Below, in pieces: positions 13,244-26,090 of a DNA stretch of 64,000 nucleotides; the stretch's first letter is position 1, and every line of letters begins with the position of its first letter. Made by a program: the position numbers and the translations under genes. This DNA is from Anastatus disparis (lineage: Eukaryota > Arthropoda > Insecta > Hymenoptera > Eupelmidae). Location: assembly GCA_017163975.1 (NCBI GenBank), contig JAFFSR010000240.1, forward strand, positions 2,790,001-2,854,000, given 5' to 3'. The notes below the pieces were generated by a model. That model was not told the DNA's origin. It was given only the letters and a program-made list of their open reading frames with translations, and ran no database searches.

Positions 13244-13799
13244 AACATCAAAATGAGTATTTTTTAAATATTCTAATAGCTTGGATTACGTATTATTCTT
13301 AAATGAAATTTTATATATCAATCAGTTCTTTTCATGAAGAGACTTGCTTAAAAAATTTGATAAAAAGTTTTAAAAATTTATTAAAAAAATTTTGTTGTTG
13401 AAAGAATTATAACATTAAACAAAACTTATGAAAAAATTTCTGTTTTATGGATTGTTTACTGTTTAAAAATTTTAATTCAAGTCAATGTTCAGATATTAAT
13501 TTTTCGGTTTTAGATTGTGAAAAATTTCAACTGATTGCCAACGTTTCTTTAATTACAGTTTGCTCTATCAAGGTGACCTCGAAATTTTTCATTACCGAGG
13601 AAAGGTTTTAATCGAAGCAAAAATTCAAATAACTCCTGTAAATATTAAGATTGATTCATGAATATTCTGTTCTATGGATTCAGCACATCTATTCCTTATA
13701 TCACATTCAGATGTATTAAAATTGTTTACAATTTTGCTTATCGGAATGTTTTGAACAACTTAGAAATTGTAAAACTTATCTCGTTGTAACTATGGGTTT

Positions 13800-14205
13800 A
13801 AATCGGACGCTCTCGAAAGTTTTCAGTGACAAAAGGTTGCGGATTACCGACGACCGATTGTGTCAGCAACTTGCTACGGACACATGGTAGTCAGAGAATG
13901 AGTAAGATAGAGATAGAGAGAGAAAGAGAGAGAAATGACTTTAATCGTACAAAGCTTATACGTCGAGGTCGCGACCTGAAGCGAAGCTTACACGTTCGCT
14001 CGATCGACCAAAGTGTCGTCGCCAACGACAAGTGCTGATACCACGGCTTTAACCCTTCTGTATATCTATGTCTCTCTTTCGCTCTTTTTCTCTCACGGTC
14101 TAGTTCCTGTTTCTCATCCCTCAAGCTCTGTTTGAAAGGCTTCAAGGGACATTTTCGACGTTAGACCGATGTTCAGAGGTTAGATGAAAGAGAGCTCTCT
14201 TTTTT
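13800..14205. promoter_or_regulatory. GC-rich patch inside intron 1
   Basis: A roughly 400 bp block with clearly raised GC, a GGTCGCGACC palindrome near 13966, a GA-rich tract (13905-13935) and a CT-rich tract (14070-14100). Short frames cross it on both strands (13826-14038 plus, 13891-14145 minus), but both are dominated by the GA/CT repeats. An intronic enhancer or alternative promoter fits better than a gene. Confidence 0.35.
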
Positions 14206-14309
14206 TTCTTTGAATTTTTAATACTTAATTTTTTCTTTCGCTTGGCTTTTTTTGTAAATGTAAATTTTTATTTTTGTACAATTTTTGTTCTAAAAAGTTT
14301 TTGCAAAAA

Positions 14310-14948
14310 CCCGCATAAAAAAAATTTGTATTGCCAAGATATTGGTGAAACAATATCCAATATATTGCATTTATTTAATAATCCCTTGGCAAAATTTTTC
14401 CAATATTTCGCCAACATTTAGCATTTATCAATCCCTAGGGCCAAAACCCACATTATTCCCACATATTGGCAATATATTGGATATTGCTGATATATTGGAT
14501 ATTGCTATATCAATATATGATAAATAATTTCAAATAAAAAATCAAAGTTTTACCACATTTAATTGAAAACTTTTTAACTTTTTTTTATATCATATCTATA
14601 AAGTATACAATATAGGTGATATTAAAATCTTTAATATAATATATAAAAATAAAATATTGGTAAATCAAATTCAGAAATCTTATTTTGCAAAACAAAAAAT
14701 ATATTTAATAAAATAATTTTTCAAGTCAAATTTTACGAATATAAATATAACAAAAATCTATTATACTAATTGTATATTTACATTACAATTTGGTTGAAAT
14801 AATTTCTGAGTAACAGAAATGTTAAATCAAATTTAATCAACACAAATCGACTTATGTCATTTTTGTAAATAAGAAAAAGATTAAATCATTTTTAATTTTA
14901 ATAAATACAACTTAAAGAAAATAGTTCATATATTTTATTGTTCAAAAT
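14310..14948 (+). repeat. Left terminal inverted repeat of the TNP2-type element
   Basis: About 640 bp, matched in reverse complement by 17381-17926. Both copies contain the same 61-66 codon frame by duplication (14342-14527 plus and 17694-17894 minus), which is a shadow of the repeat and not a gene. Confidence 0.85.
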
Positions 14949-15509
14949 TTAATCGCCCAAAAAAGTACCATTTACAGCTTACCTATGTACGGTCCCTGGC
15001 GTCGCAGGTCAGCGCGCGGGTGCGCGTATACAGTACTTTTAGAGCGATTAATGGGTAATGTACTCATTATAAATACTGTCGGCAACTAATGTAATCTTTA
15101 AGTTTACATTTTAATAAACAATTTAAGCTATTGTGAGTAAAAATTAAAGCAGTAGAAGCTGAGCTATAAGCTGTCAAACTTTTGAAAAATCGCGTTTTTT
15201 CAAACTGTGATTGTTTTCTGCCGATTTAGCGCATTTTAGCAATATGTTCATGAGAACCTTTTTGCTCAAAATAACTTAAGAAACATGATAAAATTTTTTT
15301 TCTAGAAAAAACGCATTTTTATAATTTGTTTATAAAAATTGTTAATAATTATTAAATGCGCTATTTTCAGACTTTCTACCCAAAAAAATTCGAAATCGGC
15401 AGGTCGAAATATAAAAAAAAACCTGGTTAGAATCGAGGACCTTGGTCGGCCACGACTTATGTAGTTTGCCCCTGGACTACCGGTTAATGTAATGAATTTT
15501 GGTATAATT

Positions 15510-16097
15510 TTAGAGCATTGTTGGTCCCTCTACATCGCAAACTTTAATATTACTAACATACGTTTGTTGACTGTGCAGAATGGTTTCGCTATCAGTTCGC
15601 AAAGTTAATTTCTTTTCAAAAGGGTATACTCTTGATTTGTCAATCAAAATGCTTTCCTGTTTGCATATTTGACAAGCGAATTCACCGTTGTATTGACACA
15701 TATTTCGAAAAATTGCTGTAGCTGGCAAGTTGCACGTGCCATTTAAAATTATACCTTTAACATTAATAGGTTTATCTACGTTGGGTACTTTAAAATCTAT
15801 ACCTTTATACAATTTTTTTAATGAATTTTTTAAGGAAGTTAAAAAGAGATTAACTTTAGGTTTCAGTTTTCTAAACCACAAGCCAATTAACAACACATTT
15901 TCAATATTATGTTGTTCTTTGTAAGGAAATTCATTAATTGTTAAATAAAACGTCCAAATATTGTATTTGGAAGATTTAAAAATTCTAACGCCGTCAGAAT
16001 ACCATGTAAAAGATATATTGTTGGGATCACTTAATATTTTATTTGGACGGAGCATTTCTTGATACAGCAAACCATCATAAATATCAGAATAGTACAT
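15510..16097 (-). pseudogene. TNP2-like transposase fragment
   Basis: A 195-residue frame with the pattern of TNP2/Transposase_21 proteins of CACTA elements. It has YSDGVRIFKSSKYNIW near residues 33-48, TINEFPYKE at about 53-61, LLIGLWF at about 69-75, a KLYKGIDFKVP block near 95, ILNGTCNLPA and a CQICKQE zinc-knuckle-like pair at about 141. TNP2 proteins are usually much longer (about 700-1000 aa), so only a central part survives as one open frame. Upstream of its ATG and downstream of residue 195 the frame closes quickly and no remaining exons are clear. Probably non-functional alone. It lies inside the inverted-repeat element and most likely derives from its own transposase. Confidence 0.7.
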
Positions 16098-16384
16098 TGT
16101 TAACCAAGGGAGTAAAATAGGTGATTTTTGCCTGAGTCGAGTTTGAAGCCTGAGCGAAGCGAGGGCGACAATAAAGACGAGGGCAAAAACACCTTTACTT
16201 CCGTAGATAACATATTACTTTTTCATACACGAAGGGCGTCAAATTTAGCCACATTAAAAATAAATTCATAAATAATACAAAAAATAACGGCATTAATAGA
16301 TGATAAAATTAAAATGAAAATGAGAAAATAAGACTGTCGAATTTGCCTCGGCAAGAAGCAGTTGGGTACGAAAGGAGGAAAATT

Positions 16385-17055
16385 AAAGAAATTGCCCACG
16401 AACCCATCAGCCCATCGACAGATCAACTCATCAAAACCAATGACCCATCGACTCATGAATCCATTGACCCATCATCCTGCTGATCCACGTACTCTTTGAC
16501 CCATCTACCCATGCAACCATCAATTTATTGAACCATGAACCTATCGACCCATTGATTTATTGACCAATTAACCCATTTACCCATGAATTCATCGATCAAT
16601 AGACCTATCAACTCATCGACCCATTCAACTTCTGACATCCACCAAAAAATTCATCCGTCCATCCATTAACCCATCAACGAATTCTTTTTTCCACTCATCA
16701 ACAAATTCCGCCCATCAACAAATTCATCTATCCGCCCAACGGACCGTCAACCAATCGACAAATTCATCTATCCGCCCATCGGCCCATAAACCCTTCGAAA
16801 AAATTCATCTATGCGCCCATTAACCCATCGACTATTTCATTTATCCACCAATCAGTCTATCAACCCATCGATGTATTCATTTAGTGGTCCATCGACATTA
16901 ATATTTATCCGCCCATCGACCTATCGTCATATTTATCGATCTGTCCATCGAACCATTGAGCCGTCATTTTATCATCCCATGAATCCACCTATGAATTCAT
17001 TGCACCATGCACCCATTACTCAATTTATACATCGACTCATCCACCATTCAGTATA
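16385..17055. repeat. Degenerate minisatellite of CCCATCGA-type units
   Basis: About 670 bp of short variants of ACCCATCGA / CCATCAAC spaced irregularly at 8-16 bases. The frame at 16811-17056 (plus) and the one at 16223-16456 (minus) are by-products of this repeat. Confidence 0.85.
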
Positions 17056-17380
17056 ACTCTGAGACACGAAAAGTAAATTTCTTATTGGTAAAAATCAATT
17101 ACGCTTATTAGAAAATTACTTTTTTGCCCTTGGATAAAAAAAGAGCTATTTTAGCCTCTAAGAATAGACATCAAAAATTGAACTTCACGCCCTGAGTGTG
17201 AAAGAAAATTTTTGAGCTTGAAGTGACTGATTTCTAGGACATTTAATTATTTTTTCGTAAAAATAAGGTCGTTTATATAATGTTTTTATTGTGAAATTAA
17301 AGAAATTTCAAGAAAATAATTTATTGAATTATTATTACATTAAAGACATAAAGAATCGTCATTATTCAAATTAATGAAAC

Positions 17381-17926
17381 ATTTTGAACAATAAAATATA
17401 TGAACTATTTTCTTTAAGTTGTATTTATTAAAATTAAAAATGATTTAATCTTTTTCTTATTTCTTATAATAGATTTTTTGTTATATTTATATTCGTAAAA
17501 TTTGACTTGAAAAATTATTTTATTAAATATATTTTTTGTTTTGCAAAATAAGATTTCTGAATTTGATTTACCAATATTTTATTTTTATATATTATATTAA
17601 AGATTTTAATATCACCTATATTGTATACTTTATAGATATGATATAAAAAAAAGTTAAAAAGTTTTCAATTAAATGTGGTAAAACTTTGATTTTTTATTTG
17701 AAATTATTTATCATTATACATATTGATATAGCAATATCCAATATATCAGCAATATCCAATATATTGCCAATATGTGGGAATAATGTGGGTTTTGGCCCTA
17801 GGGATTGATAAATGCTAAATGTTGGCGAAATATTGGAAAAATTTTGCCAAGGGATTATTAAATAAATGCAATATATTGGATATTGTTTCACCAATATCTT
17901 GGCAATACAAATTTTTTTTACGCGGG
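17381..17926 (-). repeat. Right terminal inverted repeat of the TNP2-type element
   Basis: Reverse complement of the left repeat, with a deletion of about 100 bp near 17465 (the left copy has extra sequence between TATTATA and AAATAAG). Confidence 0.85.
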
Positions 17927-20900
17927 AAAATAAATAAAAAAATTTTATATTTTCAGTTATTTTTACACTTGAATTGGTTGGTAAAATGAATTATAAATTA
18001 TATTTCAAAGTAATAAAAATTTCGTATTCACGAATTATTGGTAAAATCGTAATTATATTTTAATAAGTATAAAATGCAAGCGTGTGTTTATTTTATCAGT
18101 ATCTACATTTTTCTTTATTTTCAGAATACATAGAACATAAAATAATTCAAAGAGTATGAATTTAGTAATTACTTTTTATACGTAAAAATTAGTTTTGAAA
18201 ATTTGATATTTTTAAAATTTATTTTGTAATTCTAATTTAAAAATTACATTTTATATGTGTTGCTTAAAATATCTTCGTTGACTTTTTTTAAAAAGATACA
18301 AAATTTAAGTAAAGATATAAAAAGTAAAATATGAATTGCAAGGTTTTTATACATTTTTAAAAATATGAGGTCATCGACGAAAACTAACAAGGAAAAAGTA
18401 ACCGATATTTAAAAATTTAACATGGACTTTAAAATAGCATTTATATTTGTAATTTAAGAAAAAAAAGAACAATATTTTTATGAACGAATAATAAATTTCT
18501 TGATTTTGTTTGTATGAATTTAAATTAATCAAAAAAATAACTTAAAACCGCTCATTAAACTTTTATATATTTTTAATTTGATTAATCATTTAGTTTATAA
18601 AAAAAATCATATATCTTTAATAAAGTTTAAAGAATATTGCAGTTTTTATTCTAAAATCTATTTTTATTGGAGCATAAAAACCCGCAACACTTAATAAAAG
18701 ATTTTCCACACTTTATAACACGATATAACACAGTAATATTTTATGCATCTACATCTTTATAATTTTCAATAGCTCATAAAAAATGATATCATCATCTAAA
18801 GTACACCAATGTACGTATAAAATATCGCAGATGTCATAATTTATTATACAACTCTTAAATTAGCAACTCAGCGACAAAGTTCAAGGCTCGTCGTTATAGT
18901 CTTACCGAGTCATATCTGAATAAATAACGATTGTCATTGTGCATAGATTGTATCGATTATATTCGCATAAATAATAACTAAACTGTAAGGAAACTGTAAT
19001 CATTTTTCATTTTTACAAGCTTTACTTTTCATTATTTATAACTTGTCAAGTACATTGTATTCGTTGAGTGTTTTCTTTTTTATTATTTTATGAAATATCA
19101 AATTTATATTTTTTCAATTAGTTTTGATGATTTTAATAAATTTGTCATTTTGTTTTTAATAGATGAAAGAGATTAATTTATATAACTTAAATAATAATTA
19201 ATATTGAATATGTAAATAATATAAAATTCTATATTAGAAATTTAACCAAATTCGATATTAACTTAAAAGCCTCGTTTCAATAGATGAAATCTCTTAAAAA
19301 ATATATAATAAAAATCTGTCATCATTATAAGACTGTTTCGATTGGTTTACATAAAACATATGACTAATGAGCACCATATAAACTTTAAAATTGAAAGTAA
19401 GAATAATACATTAAGGTAAAATTTGTTTATGATTATTAAAATTAATTATTTTTGAATATAATTATTTGAAACTTACAACTTACTTTCATTTGATTTTTAT
19501 ATTAAAAATTTTAATATTTGATAAGTTATATTAAACTGAAAAACAAAAATAGTAGAATGAATTTACTAGTAAAATATTTAAAATTACGATGCGATTATTA
19601 ATTAAAACGTAAATAAAATATTTTTCATTGATGTAAAAAATACTTTATATATTAAAATCGGAAAATAAAAAAATTAATGCATTTTAGTTTGAAAATTTCA
19701 AAAAATAAACAGTATGTTATTGAATATATTTTTGGTCAAGAATAACGTGGTAATATGTTTGCCAATATTGAGTTAACTGTAAGAGATAAAATCAAGCAAC
19801 GAACCGTAAGTTTTAAAAATTTTTCATCTAACCGTGTTATACAAGCATATTGCAATATTTTATTTTTACTATTTTGTGACTTAAACCTTTGAAATTAATT
19901 GCTTTTACTTCAAAGAGAAATTAAAGAAAAATTTAAAGTTTAATACGATGAGATCGAGTGCCAAGTTTATTTACTTTAATAAACGGATAAATATCTTCAA
20001 GAAGATATTTTATTTTTGATTCATAACTAACCATTCACCTTAACCATAAACTAATTTTTAACTTGTTTTGAAAAGAACGAATTTTTATTTAAGTATTTTT
20101 AAATGTTCTCTGTGTATCATAAATATCCGTTTAATTGCGATTACCGTTATCGGCTGATTTAGCAAAATTTAAATTATGAAATCCCCTTTTAATTACACTC
20201 TAACGATGACTCGACCTATCGATGCCTTTAGGCACCTTCTACCCGTTCTTTAATTCCATTAGTTCCTTATAATTTAACTAAATAACGTGGATAGTTAATT
20301 ACATATTTATAAATTAAAAATTTTTATTTATTTACATTTTTTATTTTTCTATTAAAAAGCACATGAGCAGTCACAGTTATTTTTTTAATATCTGTAAATT
20401 AAAGATCATTCAATACATAATACTTAATTTTGTTTTATAAACACAAATCTTAGTCCTTTAGAAAAAAAAGGTTTTTTTTAAAAATCATTCATTATTTATT
20501 AACAAAAACTTTCTACAGATTATTTAGAATTTTTTTAACTTTAATGGCTTCTGGATTTTATGTATTTCTTCTCTAAAACGTGTCATCTAAAGATTTGAAG
20601 TTTGAAGTCTTACAGAAGCATTTTAAGCAGTCATTTGTGTATACCATCGGATAATCCAAAAATAATTAACTATTCGTTTGTTTCTTTTGGCTCTAAAACC
20701 ATAGCTACAAAATGACGTTTTGAAGGAGAAAATGTAAAAAAATTTGATTATTTAAAAATTAAAAAGACGTATTTTTGATTTATGTATTTTGCAATAAATT
20801 TTATTCAAATATTGTTGTCCTAGTTTTCTAAAACAATTGACAGTGTTATGGCTACTTAGGCAACGACAAGCAAAAAGTAGGCAATTGCTGGCAATTACAA

Positions 20901-20989
20901 CATAGAAGTAGAGATATCATAAACGTGTCATAAATTGCAATTCTTCTTACTTAAAATCCTATTAAAAAAAGGCACGGAGAAGCAAAGAA

Positions 20990-21440
20990 AGAAAGTTAAA
21001 GAAAGCAATTTTGAAAACTTTTCTTTCTTTATCTTCCTATTGTCATAAATGCGCTAACCAATAGTAACCCTTCCAGCATGAAAATATTGCAATTCAAGTC
21101 AGGATCCTCTCTTACATACCACTCTCAATGCTGATCCCTGCAGTTGCGAGAACTTTGCTGGCGCATATAATGTCAGTGAACTTGTGCGCTCTCTTTCTCT
21201 CTCTCGTTTTCTTTTACTTGCTTCCGAGTGCCAGTATAAGCATAGCGCGTGTGTATGTGCTATCTACGCCGCTTGATCTTCTTTTCTTATTCCTTTTCTT
21301 CTTCTTCTTCTTCTTCTTCTCGTTTCTTCTTTTATTTTTCTCGTTCTCGATCTTTTTAAGTTGCGCTCATTATCGCCGCGCGCGCAAGAAGAGAGCTTAC
21401 GTACATGTATATACTCGCACGCTCTTGTTCACGTAAGACC
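20990..21440. promoter_or_regulatory. GC-richer, pyrimidine-rich patch in intron 1
   Basis: Contains CT runs (21190-21205), a (TTC)n tract (21296-21320) and CG-rich words such as CGCCGCGCGCGC near 21376. A 102-codon plus frame (21128-21436) is Phe/Leu-rich because of the TTC tract, so it is not credible as a protein. A regulatory role is possible but unproven. Confidence 0.3.
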
Positions 21441-22967
21441 GCTTGCCTTCTTTTTTGATACCAAGATCCAAAGATGCATAATTAAAAGGGAGGCTTTTAT
21501 AGTCTGTTGATTCTCTTTATTCTTTTTTTTCTTATTCTTTCTAGACATAAGTATATACAAGTTAGATGTGAATTACGGTCGCAGGTGAGTAACTGCACTT
21601 GATGTTCACAACTGTTCATATTTTTTTTTTGTTTTGTGATGTTGATTTAACTACGGTTTTTTTTTAATTTGATGAATAGAATATGTAATAGAAAAAAAGA
21701 ACAGAAATATCTAAAAACAATACCAGCAAAAAAAGAAAACTATTTTTGCATGTAAAATTTGCAAACAATTTTACGAAAACTTTTCGCAAATAAATAATGA
21801 ATGCTTTACGCAGGTAATTTTGTGTTAAAAACTTTTTATAGAATTCATGGTAAGCTTTTGGCTTTTTAAAGGTTTTGTAAATTTTGAAATAAATGGATAA
21901 TATAACTATGTTAGATATTATCATTTGGATAATAACATCTAAAAGCCTAAGTTGAATTAAAAAATTTTCGGCTTTCAAGATATAAAGTTTAAAATTGAAA
22001 CGTCAAAGTGAAAGCTTCAGTATTGAATTAAAATTAAATATTAAACTCAAGCTTAAACTTATTCTTACTTTAGGTATCATTGTTCAGATAGTAACACCTT
22101 GTACAAGGCCATTGTGGAATAATAAAATGAAGAAATCTTATAGCTCGTAAGAAACATTATAGCTTGTATTGATCAATAATTTCTTTGAACTTTTAAACAC
22201 ATGGATAATAAACTATTGAAGCTCTTATAAATTATCCAATAAAGGTGTGTTATCGGTATAGGCATTTACATTTTTTTATATTATTCTTTAAAAAGTCATA
22301 TTTATTTCTGTACAAACTTTTGCGTAGTAATCAGAATAACTTTCTTTAGAAATTCTTTTTTCATCCAGAATAAATGTAACATACTAATATTAGACCTAGT
22401 TTGCAAAAATTAAAGTTGCAGTCTACTGTAATAGTAATAGAACACTTGATTCTTATTACCTATAAAATAAGAATCGAGTGTCTTTAATGGACTGAATGCT
22501 CAATGTCCCATGTGCTGTATAACATTTAATGACTCGTTCATGCTTATAATACTTAAACTTAATGTATTAGCTTTATAAAATTATTCAAGTCATATAATAT
22601 TATACTTTTTATAATATTAAAAGTAATTATATTTATTCTAATTAAACAATCTTCGTAAGGAATATCCTAGAAAGCTTAAAACAATTGACGTTTTGAGAGC
22701 GTAACGCATAAACTATTTAAAATTTTGAGGTAACTCTTGCAAGAAAAATAGTTATTTTATAAAGGAATTTTTAAATATTGTCTTCCTTAATTGGTTACGT
22801 TAAAACAAACATATATTTCAAAGATATATGTATATAAAGAAGGAAAAATATTTTTTAACAATTATTGTTAGTTTAACCAAACATGTTACAAATATCCAGA
22901 ATTTTTTTGTTTTCTAGTTGACTTATTAAATGTCAATTATTTAGAAGACACTGCATAATTTTCTCTC

Positions 22968-23165
22968 GAGGTCGTCAGTGGCTCACTCAGTAGAGCGTTG
23001 GATTGGTAATCTCAAGGGTCCGAGTTCGAGTCCCGCTGTCAGCCAATTGATACAAGCACCACTGTACGTTACATGTGCTGCAGTTCACAAACACACTGAG
23101 AAATCCCCGTCGCTAATTAGCATCAAAATGATAGCATGAATGCAGCGATGTTAAAAAAATAAAAA
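22968..23165 (+). repeat. tRNA-derived SINE, copy 2
   Basis: Same head (TGGCTCACTCAGTAGAGC, GAGTTCGAGTCCCG) and body as copy 1. The anticodon-like loop is TTGGTAA. It ends in an A-rich tail. Confidence 0.8.
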
Positions 23166-24832
23166 ACATTTTTAATTCACGTAACTTTTCCTTCAATTTC
23201 TAGTAAAAAAAATTTTTTTACAAATTCAACTCAAATTTTTTTTTTTAGCTGATGCTCTATTAGTAAATACAATCACAAACATTCTATCAATAACTTCTTT
23301 TGAAATTTCGAAAAAACAAATTTTATAATTTTTGGATTTGTAAGTTTTTATATTTTAATCAATCTTGTACAATGCTGACTGATTGTTTATCGGTTATAAA
23401 TTTAACAATTAATTTAAAAATAGTTTCTTAAAATACCTAAAAACTAACTATTATTCAAATAAACATTTTATTTATTTAAAAATGTGCTTTGAAAACTAAT
23501 ATCTAACATATGTCTTCGGCTGGATGGCATTTATTTTAGAAATCATCTAATTTTTATTCTTTTCTATCAATCTCTATTGTCTGCCCTTTATTCTTTCTCC
23601 TTTGACAACCCAATAAGTAGTTGTAATATTGCTATATTTTTTATTTCTTTCCAATTTCTACCTTCTATATCTGTTTTGTTATTTCTAATTCCTTTTTTTA
23701 CGTAGTCTGTGCAGTTCATATTTTTCTTTTAGTTAAGTACTTATATTCTTTCGTTTCATTGCTATACGAGTTTTCCTATTGTTTGCAGTTCGTCTGACTT
23801 CTTTTTATTTCTTGATACTTTAGATAGTTTTTAGATCTATTCTTTGTTTTACCTGATAGAAGTCAAAGCATTTGAAATAGTCCCACAATTAGAACATAGT
23901 TAGAAAAAATGATTAGTTTTTAGTTTGAATCATTTTTCGAATATTTCATATATTTTTACAGAAATTACATAATCTCCAAAAATTATCAGTTAATTTTCTC
24001 AATGATTCGATAAAAAGAATAAATATATTATTGATGAATGCATTTAGTAATTTTTGTTTAAATATATAAAAAATATCTTACTCATGGACTTGTATAACTT
24101 GCTGCATGTTAATAGGCTAGTTTACAGATAATGAAAATGATATAGTTGTTTATATGTCAAACATTCTTGCAAATTATTCAATATTCGTAAAATATTATAT
24201 ATTATTTGTTATACATATAAATTATTAAAAAAACCGTTTCGTTAATGACAAAAAAATGTAACCATTCAGTATAAAAATGGATCTCTTTAAGGGATATCTT
24301 CATCATTCATTTTCTTTAGTATTTCTTTTAGTAATCAATCTCTATCATCCAAGAATTTCATTTTCATTTTTATTATAACATAAGGCTTAATAAGTCTGCT
24401 TCACGCACTGTCGTATAGGCTTGGTATTATTTGTTAATATCGTGACCTCGTGTTATACTTTGTCTAATAATAAACGTTGTAACTTTGTCTAACAACATGC
24501 ACATAAGTTATACTCCTAACTTGTATATTAGTTGAATCTCTATGTATGTCACGTAAATATGGTGAAATAATTAAAATACTAAAAAAATTAATCTCTTTAT
24601 AAAAAATTAATTTGGCTTTAATTGTTGATAATTCATTCGGTCTGTGATTGGTCGAAAAGATTAATATCGATGTTTTGTTCTTTGCTGACAGCATAGAATC
24701 AAGTTTTAAAGGCTTTTAAACACAAAGCTAACAAATCTCCGGCCGTCTGATTTAGTCATTAGAAAAAGAAATTTTGTTTAAATTATCGTGCGAAAATGTA
24801 CTTTTGATATTTGTTTTATTTTATTAAACGTT

Positions 24833-24985
24833 GCTATAAGTCAGTGTGTTTGTGAACAAAGCACATGTATCGTATATAGTGTTGCTCGTATGCGTATCAA
24901 TCAGCCGCTGGAACCGGGAGTCGGATTTGGGATCTCGAGATTACAAATCTATCACTCTACCGAATGTGCCACTGACGACCTCTGC
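24833..24985 (-). repeat. tRNA-derived SINE, copy 3 (5' part, minus strand)
   Basis: The reverse complement reads GAGGTCGTCAGTGGCACATTC with GGTAGAG, then the TTTGTAATCTCGAG anticodon region and TTGTTCACAAACACACTGA of the body. The 3' third of the SINE is missing. The 80-81 codon frames on the plus strand here are shadows. Confidence 0.7.
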
Positions 24986-25739
24986 TTTGATGTTAATTTT
25001 AAAATTAGAAATATATTTGAAAAATTTTTATAAACGAAACCATTTGGGAATAGCAAAGGTTGTACAAGAATGTATATATTTAAACTAACAAAATCAATTG
25101 AAAATAAGTACGTATTTAAAATTTTTATACATTACTTTTGTCGTTTTTGCGAATCACATTGATTGATTGCTGCGTCTGGACGCGAATAAATTGATCGAAG
25201 TACAAGAAAAGAAAACTCTAAAAGTTTATTGCGTCATTTCATTACAAACAATTAGAACTACTACTAATACAACATAAATAGCATTGGATTTAGAACTCTA
25301 AAATTCTAAGAATACAATTGGTTTCTGGGCGCCAGTGCTCGGCACTACTTTTAACCACTGGCATACCTTAAGTCTAAGAATTTGTTAATCCTAAGCGTAC
25401 TATTTCTCTGTAACAAATTGTTGGGAAAACATGTTTATCTAATTTATTTAATTCCAACGTATTACACATTAAACATTGGAATAAAGTATTAGATATGTAT
25501 TAATGGGATTCGTTCAAAAATAATTTTGTAAATTTAATATTTATAAAGTTATTTTAACAAAAATGTTTTTTTTTTTTTATAATTTAAGTAAAAAATTAAT
25601 TGATGCTGTAATAACTTTGATTTTTTATTGTTAAATAAAAAATAGAGTAAGAATCAACAGTTCGTCAATTTACAGAAAATTCCAAATCAAATTAAATTAT
25701 TCAAAGAAGTAGAAATACTTCTCATTATTTTAATATCTC

Positions 25740-26090
25740 TTTTACTCCGGCGGGATCAACGAAAAAGAGGAAGAAGAGGAAGAAGAAGAAAAAAAATCAT
25801 GTTTTACAAAATAAAAGTATATACTTTCGTCTCGCTTTATTTGTACGCGTCTACACAGCATGAAGCGTATAGTCAACATCAATAGATTACCAGTGCGCGC
25901 CCAACCGCTTGAGAGAGTCTCGAGAGGTAATCACGTCTCTTTCTTTCTCTTATTCTCGCAAAACCTTCGCAGGGAATATTGCACTTTGGATTATACTAAA
26001 ACGAACGTGGCTGCTTGTGTACTAGCAGCTTAATACTAGATCATTCATGTTCTTCCAATCAGAGCTTCGATTTTTAGTTGTTCGTTGAAC
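25740..26090. promoter_or_regulatory. GC-richer patch in intron 1
   Basis: Purine-rich GAAGAAG repeats at 25765-25790 are followed by a GC-richer 230 bp block with CGCGCCCAACCGC and a small GCTGCT/AGCAGC hairpin near 26011-26030. There is no reading frame of note. Confidence 0.25.

Larger units (their letters stand above)
14310..17926. mobile_element. CACTA/EnSpm-like (TNP2-type) DNA transposon, degenerate, with long terminal inverted repeats
   Basis: Terminal inverted repeats start CCCGC(A/G)TAAAAAAAATTTG and run 14310-14948 on the left and 17381-17926 on the right. The right one lacks about 100 bp present in the left; outside that gap they are nearly identical. The outer parts carry many ATATTGG/CCAATAT repeats, like the subterminal binding motifs of CACTA elements. 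Flanking A runs (14305-14309 and 17927-17930) hide the exact target duplication. The interior holds a TNP2-like fragment on the minus strand (15510-16097) and a minisatellite (about 16385-17055). The assignment rests on the TNP2 similarity; the ends are not the classical CACTA sequence. Confidence 0.75.

Noticed and set aside
16811..17056. 81-codon His/Pro/Ser-rich frame
   Set aside because: It is a translation of the CCCATCGA minisatellite.
14342..17894. Identical 61-66 codon frames at 14342-14527 (plus) and 17694-17894 (minus) as a small gene pair
   Set aside because: They are the same part of the terminal inverted repeats read twice; composition follows the ATATTGG subterminal repeats.
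21128..21436. 102-codon Phe/Leu-rich plus frame resembling a membrane protein
   Set aside because: The Phe run comes from a (TTC)n microsatellite and the region has no splice or start support.
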